Positions 9,454 to 18,153 of a DNA stretch of 64,000 nt are shown one piece after another. Numbering within the stretch: position 1 is the stretch's first letter; every line of letters begins with the position of its first letter. The notes below the pieces were generated by a model that was given only the letters and a program-made list of their open reading frames with translations, ran no database searches and was not told the origin of the DNA. The DNA is from Pseudochryseolinea flava. Its GTDB lineage: Bacteria > Bacteroidota > Bacteroidia > Cytophagales > Cyclobacteriaceae. The stretch is from NCBI RefSeq assembly GCF_003286915.1, contig NZ_QMFY01000001.1, forward strand, positions 682,001 to 746,000, given 5' to 3'. Position numbers and translations under genes: made by a program.

Positions 9454-10041
9454 CTATTTACCGCTGAAATCAACTGATGGAGCATCTTGCGCTGATTCAG
9501 AAGCTTCAAAGCCTTTACGTATGCTGAAGTCTTCACCTCCGCCGAAAAGCCCCAACGCGAAGCGTTTAAAAAAGCCTCTTACGTATGTGTTGTATACTTG
9601 AACGGTTTCATTATAACGCTGACGAGATACGTTAATTCGATTTTCAGTCCCCTCAAGTTGATGTTGTAGATCTTGGAAATTTTCTGTTGAACGAATCTGT
9701 GGATAAGCTTCGAACGCGAGATTGATTGCTGTATTAATTTTTCTTCCTGCAAGTTCTAGATCTTCAGGCGTTTGTGCATTAACGATGCCGGCTCTTGCTT
9801 GTGTTACCTGTACCAAAATTGACTTCTCATTCTCTGCAGCTCCTTTTACAGTAGCCACTAGGTTTGGAACTAAATCCGCCCGGCGTTGATATGCTGCTTG
9901 CACATCGGCCCAGCTTGCTTTTACAGACTCCTGTTCGGCCACAGCTTTGTCATATACGCCGGCACCCCACATGAAGAATATCACTCCAGAAAGAACGATT
10001 ACGCCAACAAAAACGAGGACTGCAATTAATCCTTTACTCAT
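9454..10041 (-). CDS. lemA: LemA family protein
   Basis: The product has 195 residues. One N-terminal membrane helix (about residues 5-27) is followed by the all-helical LemA domain with VKASWADVQAAYQRRADLVPNLV and NFQDLQHQLEGTENRI. The domain is thought to face the periplasm or outside. The molecular role of LemA proteins is not firmly known. In many Bacteroidetes lemA sits directly beside genes for TPM-domain proteins; here those are about 21 kb away at 31.2-33.7 kb. It starts 107 bp downstream of the prfA stop on the same strand and has its own terminator. Confidence 0.92.
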   Translation of the reverse strand: MSKGLIAVLVFVGVIVLSGVIFFMWGAGVYDKAVAEQESVKASWADVQAAYQRRADLVPNLVATVKGAAENEKSILVQVTQARAGIVNAQTPEDLELAGRKINTAINLAFEAYPQIRSTENFQDLQHQLEGTENRINVSRQRYNETVQVYNTYVRGFFKRFALGLFGGGEDFSIRKGFEASESAQDAPSVDFSGK

Positions 10042-10148
10042 ATAAAATTGTTTTTTTAAGGTTTCCGATTATGAATCCAATATAGTGCCGATGATTGAAA
10101 CATGACGTTTCGTTAGTCTCGACCAGGCAATATAACGGATTTGTTAGC

Positions 10149-11225
10149 CTATCGCGTTGCCCCTTCTGTCATTCTTTCTGCACTGTCAGCTATTCGCAGT
10201 TGCTCAATAAAATCATCTAATTCGCCATTCATTACAGATGGCAAATTATATACAGTATAACCAACCCGATGGTCTGTTACGCGGCTCTGTGGATAATTAT
10301 AAGTTCTTATTTTCTCCGACCTATCACCGCTTCGTACTAACGATCTCCTTGCAGCGCCTATCTCCTTTTCCTGCTTTTCAACCTCCATTTCATAGAGTTT
10401 GGTTTTAAGCATTTTCAATGCGCGCTCGCGGTTTCCGTGCTGTGAACGTTCTACCTGACAGGTGATCACAATCCCCGTAGGTTTGTGCGTCATTTGAACT
10501 TTGGTTTCAACTTTGTTTACGTTCTGTCCACCAGCGCCGCTAGAGCGAGCCGTTTGAACTTCAAGATCCGCTGGATTAATGACAACTTCTTCTACATCTT
10601 CAACTTCAGGAAGTGCAACAACTGATGCTGCTGACGTGTGAACCCGTCCTTGTTGTTCCGTTGCCGGAACACGTTGAACACGATGAACCCCTGATTCAAA
10701 TTTCAGCAATCCATACGCACCATCGCCAGTAATGCTACTGATAACTTCCTTATAACCTCCCGCTGTTCCTTCTGTAACGTCAAGTACAGTGAGCTTTAAG
10801 CCGCGGCGATCACAAAAGCGCTGATACATCCTCCAAAGATCGCCGGCAAAAATCGCAGCCTCATCTCCCCCGGTGCCTGCCCTGATTTCGAGCATCACGT
10901 TTTTATCGTCATTAGGGTCTTTCGGAATGAGAAGCTCTTTCAGCTCAGCTTCAAGCTGCTCGATGATCGGACCAAGGTCGTCGATCTCCATCTTCGCCAG
11001 CTCACGAAGTTCCGGGTCCTTCTCCTTTTCAAGAACCTCCTTCGCATGTTTCAGATTGCTCGTTGCATCTAGAAATTGATTGTATTTCACCACAACCTTT
11101 TCAAGATCTTTATATTCCTTACTGAGTTGAGAAAATTTCTTCATGTCGCTTACCGTATCAGGTTGCGCCAACAATTGTCCTACTTCCTCAAATCGAAGTT
11201 TAATTTCCTCTAGTTTTTCGATCAT
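10149..11225 (-). CDS. prfA: Peptide chain release factor 1
   Basis: RF1 reads UAA and UAG stop codons and triggers peptide release. The 358 residues show the usual order: N-terminal helical domain, codon-recognition domain with the PAT tripeptide in [14 protein letters not shown] (the RF1 signature, as opposed to SPF in RF2), and the GGQ catalytic loop at residues 232-234 in [15 protein letters not shown] at 11225 is the start. RF1-type specificity is clear. The gene is divergent from the lipoprotein at 11334. Confidence 0.97.
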   Translation of the reverse strand: MIEKLEEIKLRFEEVGQLLAQPDTVSDMKKFSQLSKEYKDLEKVVVKYNQFLDATSNLKHAKEVLEKEKDPELRELAKMEIDDLGPIIEQLEAELKELLIPKDPNDDKNVMLEIRAGTGGDEAAIFAGDLWRMYQRFCDRRGLKLTVLDVTEGTAGGYKEVISSITGDGAYGLLKFESGVHRVQRVPATEQQGRVHTSAASVVALPEVEDVEEVVINPADLEVQTARSSGAGGQNVNKVETKVQMTHKPTGIVITCQVERSQHGNRERALKMLKTKLYEMEVEKQEKEIGAARRSLVRSGDRSEKIRTYNYPQSRVTDHRVGYTVYNLPSVMNGELDDFIEQLRIADSAERMTEGATR

Positions 11226-11246
11226 ATACTTACCTACCTAATCTGG

Positions 11247-11254
11247 CAAAGTTA
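11247..11254 (-). promoter_or_regulatory. Candidate -7 element for prfA
   Basis: On the minus strand the bases read TAACTTTG, a full match to the Bacteroidetes TAnnTTTG -7 box, 22 bp upstream of the prfA ATG. No good -33 TTTG is found 19 bp further up, so support is partial. Confidence 0.3.
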
Positions 11255-11333
11255 ACGAATTGGTTCGAGTTATTTCCGGCATGCATATTTTTACCCACAC
11301 GAAAATAGAATCAAAAACACCATATTTGCGGTC

Positions 11334-11834
11334 ATGAGATACTTGGTATTAAGCGCACTTATCGTTGTGTCTGCTTGTGGACGACTTTCCGACGACGAAA
11401 GGAAAAAGCTCCGTGATGGCATGGAGCAGAATAAAATTGTAAAAGTTACTGACGATGAAATTGTGACAACGGCGCTGGACGAAGGAAGACTTGTTTTTCA
11501 GCTGCTAGAAAAGGCAAGATTCTCTTCACGTGCCATTGACTCCCTGTCGCGTGTGAAGGGCGTGCGAATTCATTGGACAAAACCAGGTGACAAAAATACC
11601 GAGGCTGTAGAACAACAATTGATTGACGCTTATGTAAGCGCGATGGTAACAGGCGATCTTCAAGACAACATTCAAAAATTGTATTTAAAGGAAGACCCAG
11701 CACAATTCGACTCGTTGGTGTATTCAAAACCGGTAGTTACACGCCAGGCCGATGGTGTAGAAAATCTGGAAGGCATGTGGAACGTTTACATCGCGCGAAA
11801 GAATGTTGTGATCAAGGCGAGTAGTAAAAATTAA
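11334..11834 (+). CDS. Small lipoprotein, unknown function
   Basis: This 166-residue protein has a lipoprotein signal peptide and lipobox VSAC (Cys15). The mature part is mostly helical and charged, with the C-terminal segment EGMWNVYIARKNVVIKAS. I do not recognise a named family. A DUF3365-like (Tll0287) heme sensor was considered, but no CxxCH is present. It is probably outer-membrane anchored and periplasmic. Its TAA is back-to-back with the TAA of the convergent Kazal gene (TAATTA at 11832-11837). Confidence 0.75.
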   Translation: MRYLVLSALIVVSACGRLSDDERKKLRDGMEQNKIVKVTDDEIVTTALDEGRLVFQLLEKARFSSRAIDSLSRVKGVRIHWTKPGDKNTEAVEQQLIDAYVSAMVTGDLQDNIQKLYLKEDPAQFDSLVYSKPVVTRQADGVENLEGMWNVYIARKNVVIKASSKN

Positions 11835-12056
11835 TTATGGGCAAGAGCCCGGTGTCCAAGTCAGAATTCCGGCAGCTTCAGCGTAACAATCGTTTTGATA
11901 GGTTTTACCATTGCATCCACAGACAGGATCGATAACTTCCGGGCAGGGCGATACTTTCGGCGTTCCAAGACACGAGTCTTTCTTGTCGTTATTATCATTT
12001 TCGCAAGCGACGGAAAACAGCATCACGAAGAAAAATATCTTGATAACTCGCATCAT
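11835..12056 (-). CDS. Kazal-type serine protease inhibitor-like lipoprotein
   Basis: The product is 73 residues. A lipoprotein signal ends in FSVAC (Cys18), then a short Asn/Asp/Lys linker leads to one Kazal domain. Its six cysteines run in the order CLGTPKVSPC, PVCGC, DCYAEAAG and GSC, and the bacterial signature VCGCNGKTYQNDC is intact. Kazal domains inhibit serine proteases by a substrate-like loop; in Bacteroidetes they are usually surface lipoproteins whose targets are unknown. The paired ATGs at 12056/12053 are chosen over one 27 bp upstream because they give a normal signal peptide. It is divergent from a secreted M28 peptidase. Confidence 0.82.
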   Translation of the reverse strand: MMRVIKIFFFVMLFSVACENDNNDKKDSCLGTPKVSPCPEVIDPVCGCNGKTYQNDCYAEAAGILTWTPGSCP

Positions 12057-12126
12057 TAAATCTACGACTTTCAAGTCAGCCATCCATCTGCCGCTTTTTC
12101 GGCTAACACCAAAAAATTAAATAAGC

Positions 12127-12143
12127 GGTAATGCATCATTACC
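12127..12143. promoter_or_regulatory. 17-bp palindrome, candidate operator between Kazal and M28 genes
   Basis: GGTAATG-CAT-CATTACC is a perfect inverted repeat with 7-bp arms. It ends 9 bp upstream of the TAATTTTG -7 candidate, so it lies over the -33 region of the M28 gene, where a dimeric regulator could act. It is 71 bp from the Kazal start. Function is inferred from position only. Confidence 0.4.
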
Positions 12144-12152
12144 ACGCGCAAT

Positions 12153-12160
12153 TAATTTTG
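12153..12160 (+). promoter_or_regulatory. Candidate -7 element for the M28 peptidase gene
   Basis: TAATTTTG matches TAnnTTTG fully and lies 23 bp before the ATG at 12184. The -33 position, 19 bp up, reads AATG (two of four matches) and falls inside the palindrome. Confidence 0.35.
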
Positions 12161-12183
12161 AACATTAACCTAAATCTTCCAAC

Positions 12184-13770
12184 ATGAAAAATCTCTTGTT
12201 TGGGATAGCATCTGCTATTTTCATTACGCCGCTTGCCTCGGACGCTCAGTCTATCGAAAAAGTCGATACGGCAACGATCTCTAAAATCAAAAACGAAGGA
12301 AACAACCGGTCTCAAGTGATGAGTATCTTGAGTATGCTCACAGACATCCATGGACCACGCTTAACGAATTCTCCGGGGTACAAAAGGGCAGCTGACTACG
12401 CGAAAAGCACACTGGAAGGTTGGGGTGCTCAGAATGTACACTTTGACGTTTGGGATGAAGATTTTGGTCGTGGGTGGCAATTGAAGAAATTCAGCTTAAG
12501 TGCGCTAGGCCCGGTGTATTTTCCATTGATTGCTCATCCGAAGGCGTGGAGCCCTGGTATTAAAGGAACGGTTCAAGCGGATGCAATATATCTCGACATT
12601 AAGAAGGAAGAGGATCTTCAACAATACAAAGGAAAACTGAAGGGAAAAATCGTGATGTTCAGTTTGCCTACGCCTGTGAAGCCGGGGTTCAAACCCGATG
12701 CAACACGACTCACGGACTCGACGCTATTGGTGATGGCCAACAGCGGTGCGGATGAAAACTTCGGTGGACGTCGTTTTACAGCACCATCCGAGCCACAACG
12801 GTTGGCCTACCTGAAATGGCAATTGTGCGAACAAGAAGGCGCCATTGCCGTTATTGAAGCTAGTCCCGCTGTTCGTTTAGAAGATGGTACGCTCATCGTA
12901 AGCGGTGCAACCGTACCTTATCCGGCTGACGCGCCGTTTGAAGGTCGACTTAACTCGCGAGATGCAAAAGCGCCTAAAATTCTTCCACAGATTGTTGTAG
13001 CCGCTGAACACTACAATAGACTGGTGCGTCAAATTCAAAACGGTCAGCGCGTAAAACTTGAGCTTGCTTTGGAAACAGAGTTTACGCCATCAGCACCCGG
13101 GTATAATGTTATCGCAGAAATTCCTGGAACGGACCTCAAGGATGAAATCGTTATGATTGGCGCTCACTTGGATTCGTGGCACGGAGGAACGGGTTCAACA
13201 GACAATGGATGTGGATCTGCAGTAATGTTAGAAGCCATTCGTATTCTAAAGTCTCTAGGTGTTAGCCCTCGCCGTACCATTCGCATTGCGTTGTGGGGCG
13301 GAGAAGAGCAAGGGTTATTGGGCTCGCGTAATTACGTGAAAAGAATTCTCGGACAACGCCTCGATAAAAGCTATCCATATGATTCTATCCAGCTTAAGCC
13401 TGCAGCACAAAAATTTTCGATCTACCTCAACATGGATAATGGATCTGGAAAATACCGTGGTGTTTATCTGCAGGGAAATCAGAATATCGCGCCTGTTTTC
13501 AGAGCCTGGCTAAAACCATTCGAAAAACAAGGCATCTCGACGCTTACACTACGAAACACGTCAGGCACAGATCACCTTTCGTTCGATGCCATTGGATTGC
13601 CAGGCTTTCAGTTCATCCAAGATCCGATTGAATACGGAACCCGCACGCATCACACAACAATGGATGTTTGGGATAAAGCGGTGGAATCAGACCTAAAACA
13701 CAATGCAATTATAACGGCTGCATTTGCTTGGCTTGCCGCGAATCGTGACGGTTTAGCACCACGTAAGTAG
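12184..13770 (+). CDS. Secreted M28-family metallopeptidase with PA-like insert
   Basis: This 528-residue protein has a Sec signal peptide (cleavage after SDAQ, about residue 22). A protease-associated-like region lies in the middle, and the zinc peptidase domain is C-terminal. The visible ligands are GAHLDSWHGGTGSTDNG (His and bridging Asp), WGGEEQGLLGS (general-base and ligand Glu), NMDNGSG (Asp) and the final His in THHTTMDVWDK. The metal-binding set is complete, so an active di-zinc aminopeptidase or carboxypeptidase is expected in the periplasm or outside. M28 enzymes of this layout trim peptides. A terminator follows. Confidence 0.92.
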   Translation: MKNLLFGIASAIFITPLASDAQSIEKVDTATISKIKNEGNNRSQVMSILSMLTDIHGPRLTNSPGYKRAADYAKSTLEGWGAQNVHFDVWDEDFGRGWQLKKFSLSALGPVYFPLIAHPKAWSPGIKGTVQADAIYLDIKKEEDLQQYKGKLKGKIVMFSLPTPVKPGFKPDATRLTDSTLLVMANSGADENFGGRRFTAPSEPQRLAYLKWQLCEQEGAIAVIEASPAVRLEDGTLIVSGATVPYPADAPFEGRLNSRDAKAPKILPQIVVAAEHYNRLVRQIQNGQRVKLELALETEFTPSAPGYNVIAEIPGTDLKDEIVMIGAHLDSWHGGTGSTDNGCGSAVMLEAIRILKSLGVSPRRTIRIALWGGEEQGLLGSRNYVKRILGQRLDKSYPYDSIQLKPAAQKFSIYLNMDNGSGKYRGVYLQGNQNIAPVFRAWLKPFEKQGISTLTLRNTSGTDHLSFDAIGLPGFQFIQDPIEYGTRTHHTTMDVWDKAVESDLKHNAIITAAFAWLAANRDGLAPRK

Positions 13771-13794
13771 TGGTTTTGAATTTTTCTTAGAAAG

Positions 13795-13820
13795 ACCCTT
13801 CTATAACGGAAGGGTTTTTT
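13795..13820 (+). terminator. Intrinsic terminator of the M28 peptidase gene
   Basis: ACCCTTC (13795-13801) pairs with GAAGGGT (13809-13815), the loop is TATAACG, and T6 runs from 13815 to 13820. Confidence 0.88.
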
Positions 13821-13868
13821 ATTTTTCGAACCTTACAGCACCGTAATCAGTTCAATATTTAACTGAGT

Positions 13869-15074
13869 ATGTCCAAAACAAATTACGCGGATCTTCCACT
13901 ACATTATGGCCACATACCACCTTGGCTTGCGGAGCGTATGACGTTGCTTGGAGGAGCAATGACGGAAGCCATCGTTATTGAATTTGGCGTGTCCGAGATG
14001 CTGAAAAGATTAAGCGATCCTCTGTGGTTTCAAGCTTTCGGTTGTGTGATGGGTATGGATTGGCATTCGTCAGGAATTACGACATCGGTGATGGGTGCGC
14101 TAAAAAGAGCCATCAATCCAAAGTCGCATGAACTTGGCATTTACATCTGCGGCGGGCGCGGAAAACATTCTCTTCAGACACCCAATGAATTGATGAAGGT
14201 TGCGGCCACGACCGGGCTTGATGGCAACGCTTTGGTGACATCAAGTAAACTTACGGCAAAGGTCGACAACACGGCCATTCAAGATGGCTTTCAATTATAC
14301 CTCCACAACTTCGTCGTTACAAAGGATGGTGAATGGACCGTCGTTCAGCAGGGACTAAATGATACGAGCGGAATGGCACGTCGATACCATTGGCATTCGA
14401 AGCAATTTCAGTCGTACCTCAATTCGCCACACGCTGGCGTTACGGGCATCAATCAAGGTTTAATTCTAAATCTTTCAGACAGCAACGCATCGGCTACACG
14501 CTCAGGCATTCTCTCAATCACCAAAGAATCTCCGGATAAAATGCTTGGCGAAATCCGAAAAATTCTTCTTCCAAAGCATCACGAAGTTCGTGCAAGTGAT
14601 GTCAATATGAAAAGACTCGGCGCTGTTCTAACATTGGCACACGAAAATCCCATTGACAATTTTGAATCTCTTCTCCTGCTGCAAGGCGTCGGACCAAGGA
14701 CGATACAGTCTTTGACACTGGTGAGCGAAGTCATTCATGGAACGCCTTCACGTTTTACTGACCCAGCGCGATTTTCCTTTGCTCATGGTGGCAAAGATGG
14801 TCACCCTTTCCCTGTGCCTTTAAAAATTTATGACCAAACCATTGAAACACTCAAGAGTGCAGTCGAGAAAGCGAAGCTTGGTGACAACGACAAACTGAAT
14901 GCAATTAAAAAATTATCGCAGCTGGCATTGCAAGTGGAAAAAGAATTTGAACCGAAGGATTTTTTGGAAACCGTTATAAAAAAGGAACGAGACGAATCTT
15001 ACCAACATGGTGGCCAGACCGTTTTCGGGAAAGCGCGTCCTCCAAAACAAAATGAACAGCTTAAATTATTTTGA
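13869..15074 (+). CDS. DUF763 domain-containing protein
   Basis: This 401-residue soluble protein belongs to DUF763 (PF05559), with the family signatures ADLPLHYGHIPPWLAERM, DPLWFQAFGCVMGMDWHSSG and FSFAHGGKDGHPFPVPL. DUF763 proteins occur in archaea and bacteria. A helix-hairpin-helix-like stretch LLLQGVGPRTIQSL near residues 271-284 hints at nucleic-acid binding, but no activity is established. It overlaps the convergent tag gene by 9 bp at the 3' end. Confidence 0.88.
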   Translation: MSKTNYADLPLHYGHIPPWLAERMTLLGGAMTEAIVIEFGVSEMLKRLSDPLWFQAFGCVMGMDWHSSGITTSVMGALKRAINPKSHELGIYICGGRGKHSLQTPNELMKVAATTGLDGNALVTSSKLTAKVDNTAIQDGFQLYLHNFVVTKDGEWTVVQQGLNDTSGMARRYHWHSKQFQSYLNSPHAGVTGINQGLILNLSDSNASATRSGILSITKESPDKMLGEIRKILLPKHHEVRASDVNMKRLGAVLTLAHENPIDNFESLLLLQGVGPRTIQSLTLVSEVIHGTPSRFTDPARFSFAHGGKDGHPFPVPLKIYDQTIETLKSAVEKAKLGDNDKLNAIKKLSQLALQVEKEFEPKDFLETVIKKERDESYQHGGQTVFGKARPPKQNEQLKLF

Positions 15075-15656
15075 TTTCGTTTGCACTGGTTTGTAACGCC
15101 AACAATCTACCAAGTGGTCATTCACCAGTCCACAAGCCTGCATATGTGCATACATCACTGTGCTGCCAACAAATTTAAATCCGCGTTTAATAAGGTCTTT
15201 GCTCAACGCATCTGATTCGGGTGTTGTCGCAGGGATTTCACTGAGTGATTTACGTTTATTGATAATGGTTTTGCCGCCCACGAATGACCAAATGTATTTA
15301 TCGAAGCTTCCGAATTCCTTCTGGACTTCTAGAAATCGTTTTGCGTTGTTCACAGCCGCATAAACTTTTAGTCTATTCCGAATGATGCCAGGATCGAGAA
15401 GTGCTTTTTCGAGTTTAACATCAGTGAACTTAGCCACTTTCGTTGCATCGAAATCTGCAAACACCTTTCTATATCCTTCCCGTTTCTTCAAAATGGTTGA
15501 CCAGCTCAAGCCAGCTTGTGCTCCCTCCAGAATTAAGAATTCAAAATGAACACGGTCATCGTGCACGGGTTTACCCCACTCCTCATCGTGATAACGGATA
15601 TAGTCGTCAAACTTTAGGCACCAACCACAACGTATTTTTTCTTTTAGTTTGGCCAT
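15066..15656 (-). CDS. tag: DNA-3-methyladenine glycosylase I
   Basis: Tag excises 3-methyladenine from alkylated DNA. The 196-residue product has the zinc-snap elements RCGWC near the N-terminus with YHDEEWG, and NDHLVDC near the C-terminus, plus the base-recognition segment FLILEGAQAGLSWSTIL. Length fits the family (about 187). It begins 4 bp after the stop of the GNAT gene upstream, so the two form an operon. Its stop lies inside the end of the convergent DUF763 gene. Confidence 0.94.
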   Translation of the reverse strand: MAKLKEKIRCGWCLKFDDYIRYHDEEWGKPVHDDRVHFEFLILEGAQAGLSWSTILKKREGYRKVFADFDATKVAKFTDVKLEKALLDPGIIRNRLKVYAAVNNAKRFLEVQKEFGSFDKYIWSFVGGKTIINKRKSLSEIPATTPESDALSKDLIKRGFKFVGSTVMYAHMQACGLVNDHLVDCWRYKPVQTKSK

Positions 15657-15660
15657 GCGC

Positions 15661-16113
15661 TTATTTATTCATCCATTCGAAAACTGTGTAATGATCACCA
15701 TCCATACCCATCGCCCGATAAACGTGCATAGCCCGTGCGTTGGACTTATCAACGTAAAGGCGAAGGCCAATCACTGATGGATCGGCATTTATTTGCGCCA
15801 AAACATGTTCGTACATCACACGGAACACCCCTTTACCACGATGAGATTCAATCACATACACAGACTGTAACCACCAGACCATTCCATTGCGCCAGTCTGA
15901 CCACTCAAACGTAATGAGATAACATGCGATCACTTGTTGATTCTCAAGTGCAACGTAGTAGACGCCTTTATGCTCATCATTGAGCAGTGCTTTCAGACCG
16001 GCAGAGAGTTTAGCTTCGTCAAGGGAAATACCTTCGGATTCTAAGGCCAGTTGAACCTGAAATTTTTGAAGGGTCGGTAAGTCATCGCGTGTAGCTTGTC
16101 GGATCTCAATCAT
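15661..16113 (-). CDS. GNAT family N-acetyltransferase
   Basis: This is a 150-residue single-domain GNAT protein. Motif A carries the acetyl-CoA pyrophosphate loop RGKGVF in SVYVIESHRGKGVFRVMYEHV, and the closing DKSNARAMHVYRAMGM is the usual motif B. The substrate cannot be told from sequence. It is the first gene of a tight operon with tag. Confidence 0.9.
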   Translation of the reverse strand: MIEIRQATRDDLPTLQKFQVQLALESEGISLDEAKLSAGLKALLNDEHKGVYYVALENQQVIACYLITFEWSDWRNGMVWWLQSVYVIESHRGKGVFRVMYEHVLAQINADPSVIGLRLYVDKSNARAMHVYRAMGMDGDHYTVFEWMNK

Positions 16114-16266
16114 ATGTCAAGAACATGGTACGGTAAATCTACCGAAAAGGCAATTGGGAAGAATAAAAAAGTGAAGCGGTGTTATAAGCTTGGCATAGAC
16201 CGCTCAAAAATTCTTAATTTTTTTTCAATACTTTAATGCCATGTTTAACTAAAACCTCAAAACATC

Positions 16267-16593
16267 ATGTCGAAGTACAAATTCACTAAGAACGTTGGCG
16301 GACCTATCGATCAAAACAAAGCGAAGCAATGGATTAAGAAATATGGTGACAAGCACCCTGGAAACGTTCATGCTTATTTCTTCGGAACTGACATCATCCA
16401 AACAATTATCTCTCACCCCGAAGCAGTTGGTATGCGCGTATATTTCTCTTATGGCGATGAAGACAAATTGCAAATGGTACTCATTGGCGCCCGTGAAGAC
16501 GGTTCGAACATCTGGCCAGAAGATGCTGGTAAAGATGCTGCCGCAGCTGGAACGGTAGCAGATATGGGACTACCTTGCCCTCCGTATTGTTAA
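16267..16593 (+). CDS. Conserved small soluble protein with C-terminal CPPYC, unknown function
   Basis: The product is 108 residues with no signal peptide. A basic helical N-terminus (DQNKAKQWIKKYG) is followed by a beta-rich core (GMRVYFSYG, QMVLIGARE) and an Ala-rich tail ending LPCPPYC. The two cysteines in CPPYC could bind metal or form a disulfide. I recall similar proteins next to membrane proteins and histidine kinases in other Bacteroidetes, but no named function. The membrane-protein gene starts 19 bp downstream, and the kinase and regulator genes follow. Confidence 0.78.
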   Translation: MSKYKFTKNVGGPIDQNKAKQWIKKYGDKHPGNVHAYFFGTDIIQTIISHPEAVGMRVYFSYGDEDKLQMVLIGAREDGSNIWPEDAGKDAAAAGTVADMGLPCPPYC

Positions 16594-16612
16594 ACTATTC
16601 ATACCTCGTACC

Positions 16613-17290
16613 GTGACCATAGAACAATTCGTTAAAATCGTTTTTGTTCAAAGTGCCCTATCGGCGTTAATCGCATTGGTATGTTTTTATCGTTACCGCG
16701 ATAGAGACCTTTCGATCAAGCTGATAGGGTTTACTTTCCTTTTTGGAAGCGTCATCAATTTGACGCCGCTGATGTTAGTCCAATTCAAGGTGAGTGGATT
16801 TAACAATCTTCCGCCGATCATTTTCATTATATACTATTTCACTTTGGTAACCTTGCTTTATCGAGAGCAGTTCCAAAGCAAACGCATGTACTGGATAATA
16901 CTGATCGGGGTATTTATTCTTGCGGTCATCATCAATTCAATCTTCTTTCAAAAACGCGATATTAATTCTTTCTCATATATCATATTGTCGGTCACAATAT
17001 TGATTTATACGATAGCATTCTTTTATAAGCTGATGGAAGAACTTCCTACCAAGCATATCCATCAACTACCGATGTTCTGGATCAACTCAGGACTTTTGTT
17101 CTATCATGCTGGATCATTTTTTCTTTTTGCATTTACCGACTATATCGTTCGCGTTTTAAAAAATGATCTGATGATTTATTGGACGTTTCATAACATTCTA
17201 AATATTCTTGAGCATTCAATTATTCTGCTTGGCATATATTATGATGTCAAGCATCTGCCTCCGCGTACGAACAAACACATTGTCAGCTAA
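16613..17290 (+). CDS. Multi-pass membrane protein (about 7 helices), putative sensor partner of the adjacent kinase
   Basis: This 225-residue protein is almost wholly made of hydrophobic helices, with short charged loops such as RYRDRDLS and FQKRDINS. The helix count and spacing resemble the 7TM input modules fused to some Bacteroidetes histidine kinases. The kinase downstream has only one membrane helix and no sensor domain, so this protein may supply the sensing part; this is inferred from gene order. The start is GTG at 16613. The kinase gene begins 68 bp after its stop. Confidence 0.75.
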   Translation: MTIEQFVKIVFVQSALSALIALVCFYRYRDRDLSIKLIGFTFLFGSVINLTPLMLVQFKVSGFNNLPPIIFIIYYFTLVTLLYREQFQSKRMYWIILIGVFILAVIINSIFFQKRDINSFSYIILSVTILIYTIAFFYKLMEELPTKHIHQLPMFWINSGLLFYHAGSFFLFAFTDYIVRVLKNDLMIYWTFHNILNILEHSIILLGIYYDVKHLPPRTNKHIVS

Positions 17291-17358
17291 AGCACACATT
17301 TAAACTTTTATTTTTCTTCAATTCAATAAAATCCAGTCACCTTTTCTATTTTCGGATA

Positions 17359-18153
17359 ATGGAGCAGGGTGTCTCTAATTTTGCGTTGATTTTTTCAATC
17401 GCCACAGTAGGCATGCTGCTCTTGGCTGGCGCAATTGTGCTGTTTGTTGTATTCTATCAAAAGAAAATGATACAAGAACAACTTAAACGTCAGCAATTAG
17501 AGCTTGATTATCAGCAGAAAATGATGGAGGCAGCACTTGAGTCGCAAGAAAATGAGAGACGACGGGTGGCTGCCGATCTACATGATAGCATTGGTGCGAT
17601 GCTCTCGACTATCCGCGTCGGCATTACTACGGTCGCAAAACAGATTAACGATCCTCAACGTCTCGACCTTTCCAAACAGATGCTCGATGATACGATCACT
17701 TCGGTAAGAAGGATTAGTCGAGACTTGATGCCCTCAACATTAGAAAAATTCGGTTTCGCACAGGCCGTTAAAGAGATGTGCGAACGATTTCAGGCGACAA
17801 CAACACTTCCGATGAATTGGCACGAACACGGGGAAATAAAGCCAATGGCAAAGAGTCGCGAGTTAATGTTGTTTCGCGTTGTGCAGGAGTTAATAAACAA
17901 TGCTATAAAACATTCTCAAGCCACTGAGATAAATATTGATGCGTGGGGGGAAGAGGAAATTATCTTGTCGGTAGAAGACAACGGCATTGGATTCGATCCA
18001 GAAGCGTTTAAAAATTCGAACGAATCCGGTCGAGGCCTCGGGCTGTATAATATTGAAAATAGAACGCGATTACTAGGTGCAAAAATTGAGTTTGAACGAA
18101 ATAGAAAGCAGGGCAGCAAAACGACCCTTTACGTCCCTTATGAAAAAGTATAA
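17359..18153 (+). CDS. HisKA_3-type sensor histidine kinase (NarX/DesK-like core)
   Basis: The product is 264 residues. One N-terminal membrane helix (about 8-33) leads to a coiled coil and the HisKA_3 dimerisation motif ERRRVAADLHDSIGAMLS with phospho-acceptor His75. The HATPase domain has an N box (ELINNAIKHS), G1 (DNGIGFD) and G2 (GRGLGLYNI). No periplasmic sensor domain is present, so input must come from the membrane helix or a partner, most simply the multi-pass protein upstream. It overlaps the response-regulator gene by 14 bp, implying coupled translation. The cognate regulator is the NarL/LuxR type that pairs with this kinase class. Confidence 0.93.
   Translation: MEQGVSNFALIFSIATVGMLLLAGAIVLFVVFYQKKMIQEQLKRQQLELDYQQKMMEAALESQENERRRVAADLHDSIGAMLSTIRVGITTVAKQINDPQRLDLSKQMLDDTITSVRRISRDLMPSTLEKFGFAQAVKEMCERFQATTTLPMNWHEHGEIKPMAKSRELMLFRVVQELINNAIKHSQATEINIDAWGEEEIILSVEDNGIGFDPEAFKNSNESGRGLGLYNIENRTRLLGAKIEFERNRKQGSKTTLYVPYEKV

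Noticed and set aside
16190-16198. TTGGCATAG as a sigma-54 -24 element before the CPPYC gene
   Set aside because: The -12 position reads GCTC instead of TTGC, so the second half of the promoter is missing.
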